DNA from: JBQCDV01 sp051960855
GTDB taxonomy: Bacteria > Actinomycetota > Actinomycetes > JAJZTN01
Length of the DNA: 16,015 bases
Direction: 5' to 3'
Assembly (NCBI GenBank): GCA_051960855.1
Contig: JBQCDV010000095.1
Location: 1 to 16,015, forward strand
Shown: piece after piece, positions 13,638-16,015 of the stretch
Numbering within the stretch: position 1 is the first letter of the stretch
Layout of the letters: every line of letters starts with the position of its first letter
Notes under the pieces: model-generated
Database searches by the model: none
What the model was told of the DNA's origin: nothing
The model's input: only the letters and a program-made list of their open reading frames with translations
Translations under genes and position numbers: made by a program

Positions 13638-13830
13638 CGCTGCCCCTTGTCGCCAGAAGCGGGTTCGGCGCGCAAACACTACGGCTCGGTAGGTCTAGAC
13701 GTGGGGCTTTCGGCGGCTATTCAATGGTGCGGCCGCGGCGTTGGTCGCGACCCTCGATGCGCACCAGCCCCCGGCGCATCAGCCTCCGAGCGTCGCACCG
13801 CTCGGCGATGGCCTCCTGGGGGCAAAGTGG

Positions 13831-14178
13831 GTGACTGACATGTCCCTTCCCCGCCGACTCGTCATCGACCTTCGCGGAGACCTCGCCGGACTCACCCAGT
13901 ACGGCGACGACTGCTACGGCTACGGGTCGCAGCTGCCGCTGGAGCGCGAGCAGCGTGAGGCTCTCCTCGAAGGCACAGCCACGTCCGCTCGCGCGGGCAC
14001 TTCCGCACAAGCCGTGACCTCGTCGGCGCTGCGTCTCCCGCGCCCAGGGCTCGCCCCCGATGACCTCTTGCACCATGCGCACCGACCGGCACTCGCAGCA
14101 GCGCCGTTCTCCTATGACCTCGCCTCTGCTGAGACGGAAACCGCTGAACTCTTGGGGGAGATCCATGTCGGCAGCTAG
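13831..14178 (+). CDS. small protein of unknown function overlapping the MFS gene
   Basis: A 115-aa protein starting at GTG 13831, preceded by GGGGG at 13818-13822 (eight-base gap); ATG at 13840 is an alternative with a weaker site. Codon use is GC-rich at third positions like its neighbours, supporting real coding. It begins MSLPRRLVIDLRGDLAGLT after the first residues, contains an acidic/Tyr-Gly segment (QYGDDCYGYGSQ), an Ala/Thr/Ser-rich middle and an acidic C-terminus (ASAETETAELLGEI). It has no membrane segment, signal peptide or recognised domain. Its last 14 bases overlap the start of the MFS gene in another frame, so the two are probably translated together. It may be a regulatory partner of the transporter; this is position-based only. 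Confidence 0.6.
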   Translation: MTDMSLPRRLVIDLRGDLAGLTQYGDDCYGYGSQLPLEREQREALLEGTATSARAGTSAQAVTSSALRLPRPGLAPDDLLHHAHRPALAAAPFSYDLASAETETAELLGEIHVGS

Positions 14179-16015
14179 CGAAGCCCTGCAGGAGACGGGT
14201 CGGTCACTGCGCACCGTCTACGCCAATCCCGGCCTCCGCCGCGTCAATGCCGCGCTCGCTGGCTCCCTCATTGGCGACTGGGCCATGGGGACGGCGGTGG
14301 CGGTGTGGGCGTACAGCGTCGGCGGCGCCGGGCTCGTCGGCCTCTGGGGGGTGCTGCGCCTCGGGTCGATGACCTTGGTGACCCCCTTTGCCGGCACCAT
14401 CGTGGACCGCTTCCCGCGAGTTCGCGTCATGGTGACGGCTGATGTGTCCCGCGCGCTCGTCGTGACTTTCGCGGCTTTGGCGCTGGTCGCGCATCAGACC
14501 GTCCTGGTCTTCGCGCTCGGGCTGCTGGCCGGGATCCTCGGCTCGCCGTTCCGGCCGGCACAGATGTCGCTGATGCCCACCCTCGCCGACCGTCCCGAGG
14601 AGCTGACCGCCAGCAACGGCGTGGCCAGCACCTTGGAGAGCATCGCGTTCTTCATCGGTCCCGCGATCGCCGGTTTCATGCTCGCGGTGACCGAGGTCTG
14701 GGTCGTCTTCCTCGTCAATGTGGCGTCGTTCCTGTGGTCCGCCGCGCTCGTCATAGGGATCCGCGAACGCCGCAGCGGGACTGCCGGTGACGAGTCGGGT
14801 GCGGGTGGGAGCGGCGCCAGCGGGGGCGACGACGGTGCTGCGGCGGCCGATGACGGTCCTCTCCCGGACGGCCACGCGCTCCCCGGCGGCCTTCCCGAGG
14901 GAGGCAGCCGAGGCCTGCCGGCAGAGGGCGGCGCGGTGCTCACCGCGACCGAGGCTGCCGTGCTGGTGCCGCAGCAGGTGTCGGTCACGACGGCGGCGGA
15001 GTCCCAGCCGGGTGTCGCTGCTGACGTTGAGCCGGCCGAGGCTCCCGAGCTCGAACCCGCCGCGAAGGTCGGCTTCCTGCGCGAGTCATCCGAAGGCTTC
15101 CGGACCATCTGGCGGCATCCCGCCCTGCGGTTGATGACCGTTGTCTACTGCGCGCAGACCGTCGTCGCGGGTGCGGCCGGCGTGTTCACGGTGGCTATCG
15201 CTGAGGACCTCACCGGTATGGGGTCGCAGGGGGTGGGCTTCCTCAACTCGGCATTCGGCATCGGTGCGATTGTCGGAGGCGTGCTAGCGGTCGCCCGGGC
15301 CAACAAGAACCGCCTTGCTCGCGACTTCGGTGTCGGCGTGATCCTGTGGGCGATCCCGCTGCTGCTGGTGTGGGTCTGGCCCGTCGCGGCCGCGGCCGTC
15401 GCGGCAACGCTCATCATGGGCGGCGCCAACCCCATCTGCGACGTCAACGCCTCCACGATCCTGCAGCGCATCACGCCGGAAGCCGTGATGGGACGGGTCT
15501 TCAGCGCTCTCGAGACCGCTCTCATCGCCTTCATGGCGGTCGGCGCGCTCATCATGCCGCTGCTCATCAAGCTGGTCGGGATCCGTGTCGGCCTAGGCAT
15601 CCTGGCGATCGTCATCGGCCTCGCGGTGTTGCCCGCCATGCCTGGCCTGCGGCGCCTCGACTCGGAGCTCGACGAGCCCGAGGCCCTGCCGGTGCTGCGT
15701 GCCATCTCGCTGTTCGCCCCGCTGGCGCCGCAGGTGCTCGACGGCTTGGCTCGGCGCTGCCTGAAGATCGAGCTCGCCGCCGGCGACGTGCCCGTCCGCG
15801 AGGGCGAGACCGGCGACCGGTTCTACGTCATCGCCTCAGGGCGGATCGAGGCGAGCCAGGCCGGACGGGTGCTCCGGCAGGAGAGCGCCGGCGACTTCTT
15901 CGGCGAGATCGCGCTGCTGCGGGACACTCCGCGCACCGCGACGATCACCGTCCTCGAGCCGACGGTGCTCTGGGCTCTCGAGCGCGACGACTTCCTGGAG
16001 GCCATGGGTGCCAGC
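14165..16015 (+). CDS. MFS transporter fused to a cyclic-nucleotide-binding domain, 3' partial
   Basis: An open frame of 617 residues reaching the right edge without a stop. The ATG at 14165 follows GGGGGAG with a four- to five-base gap and overlaps the upstream small gene by 14 bases. Residues about 25-505 are a major-facilitator transporter of the MFS_3/enterobactin-exporter-like type: GDWAMGTAVAVWAY, then GTIVDRFPRVRVM (the loop 2-3 signature), SPFRPAQMSLMPTLADRPEELTASN, and TM7-12 with LNSAFGIGAIVGGV. A long Gly/Ala/Glu-rich cytoplasmic loop (about 199-300) separates the two halves, far longer than usual. Residues about 511-617 are a cNMP-binding (CRP-type) domain: ISLFAPL, REGETGDRFYVIASGRIE, and the phosphate-binding cassette FFGEIALLRDTPRTATI with its conserved Glu and Arg. 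Cyclic nucleotide binding is therefore likely; transport substrate is unknown. Confidence 0.92.
   Translation, partial: MSAASEALQETGRSLRTVYANPGLRRVNAALAGSLIGDWAMGTAVAVWAYSVGGAGLVGLWGVLRLGSMTLVTPFAGTIVDRFPRVRVMVTADVSRALVVTFAALALVAHQTVLVFALGLLAGILGSPFRPAQMSLMPTLADRPEELTASNGVASTLESIAFFIGPAIAGFMLAVTEVWVVFLVNVASFLWSAALVIGIRERRSGTAGDESGAGGSGASGGDDGAAAADDGPLPDGHALPGGLPEGGSRGLPAEGGAVLTATEAAVLVPQQVSVTTAAESQPGVAADVEPAEAPELEPAAKVGFLRESSEGFRTIWRHPALRLMTVVYCAQTVVAGAAGVFTVAIAEDLTGMGSQGVGFLNSAFGIGAIVGGVLAVARANKNRLARDFGVGVILWAIPLLLVWVWPVAAAAVAATLIMGGANPICDVNASTILQRITPEAVMGRVFSALETALIAFMAVGALIMPLLIKLVGIRVGLGILAIVIGLAVLPAMPGLRRLDSELDEPEALPVLRAISLFAPLAPQVLDGLARRCLKIELAAGDVPVREGETGDRFYVIASGRIEASQAGRVLRQESAGDFFGEIALLRDTPRTATITVLEPTVLWALERDDFLEAMGAS

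Overview
The window is very GC-rich DNA. GTG starts, G-rich Shine-Dalgarno sites, DUF1345, an RsbW-type ATPase, an AbiEi/DUF559 protein and a GGDEF-EAL protein all point to a high-GC actinobacterium. I cannot name the genus. There are no RNA genes, CRISPR arrays, transposases or prophage genes. It looks like chromosomal DNA with an accessory-looking patch around 2.2-4.1 kb.

Layout. (1) 1-2174: the end of a berberine-bridge-type FAD oxidoreductase, open at the left edge, then a DUF1345 membrane protein. (2) 2175-4203: a repeat-rich patch holding an 88-aa helical protein (+) and an AbiEi/DUF559 nuclease-like protein (-). Two copies of a short palindromic element in opposite orientation bracket the patch. 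It also contains a 32-bp tandem repeat and a 63-bp tandem duplication. (3) 4204-5829: a minus-strand regulatory protein (RsbW-like ATPase, Pro/Ala linker, PAS domain). Upstream of it, on the plus strand, lies the decayed C-terminal end of a LuxR-type regulator directly abutting four copies of a 12-bp repeat. (4) 6010-8148: a two-gene operon for the cell envelope, a secreted M15/VanY-type peptidase with a repetitive stalk followed by a lipoprotein. (5) 8357-10729 (-): a membrane-bound GGDEF-EAL cyclic-di-GMP protein with both active sites intact. (6) 10992-11852 (+): a 97-aa winged-helix-like protein and a MarR-type regulator. (7) 11856-13637 (-): a two-gene unit, an MBL-fold hydrolase followed by a coiled-coil protein. 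(8) 13831-16015 (+): a small unknown protein whose gene overlaps the start of an MFS transporter fused to a C-terminal cyclic-nucleotide-binding domain, open at the right edge.

Signalling is the main theme: an anti-sigma-type kinase with a PAS domain, a c-di-GMP enzyme, MarR and LuxR-type DNA-binding proteins, and a transporter apparently gated by a cyclic nucleotide beside an MBL hydrolase of a phosphodiesterase-like subgroup. The most unusual items are the bracketed repeat/nuclease patch, the LuxR scar and the MFS-cNMP/MBL divergent locus. Functions come from reading motifs by eye; no database search was possible.
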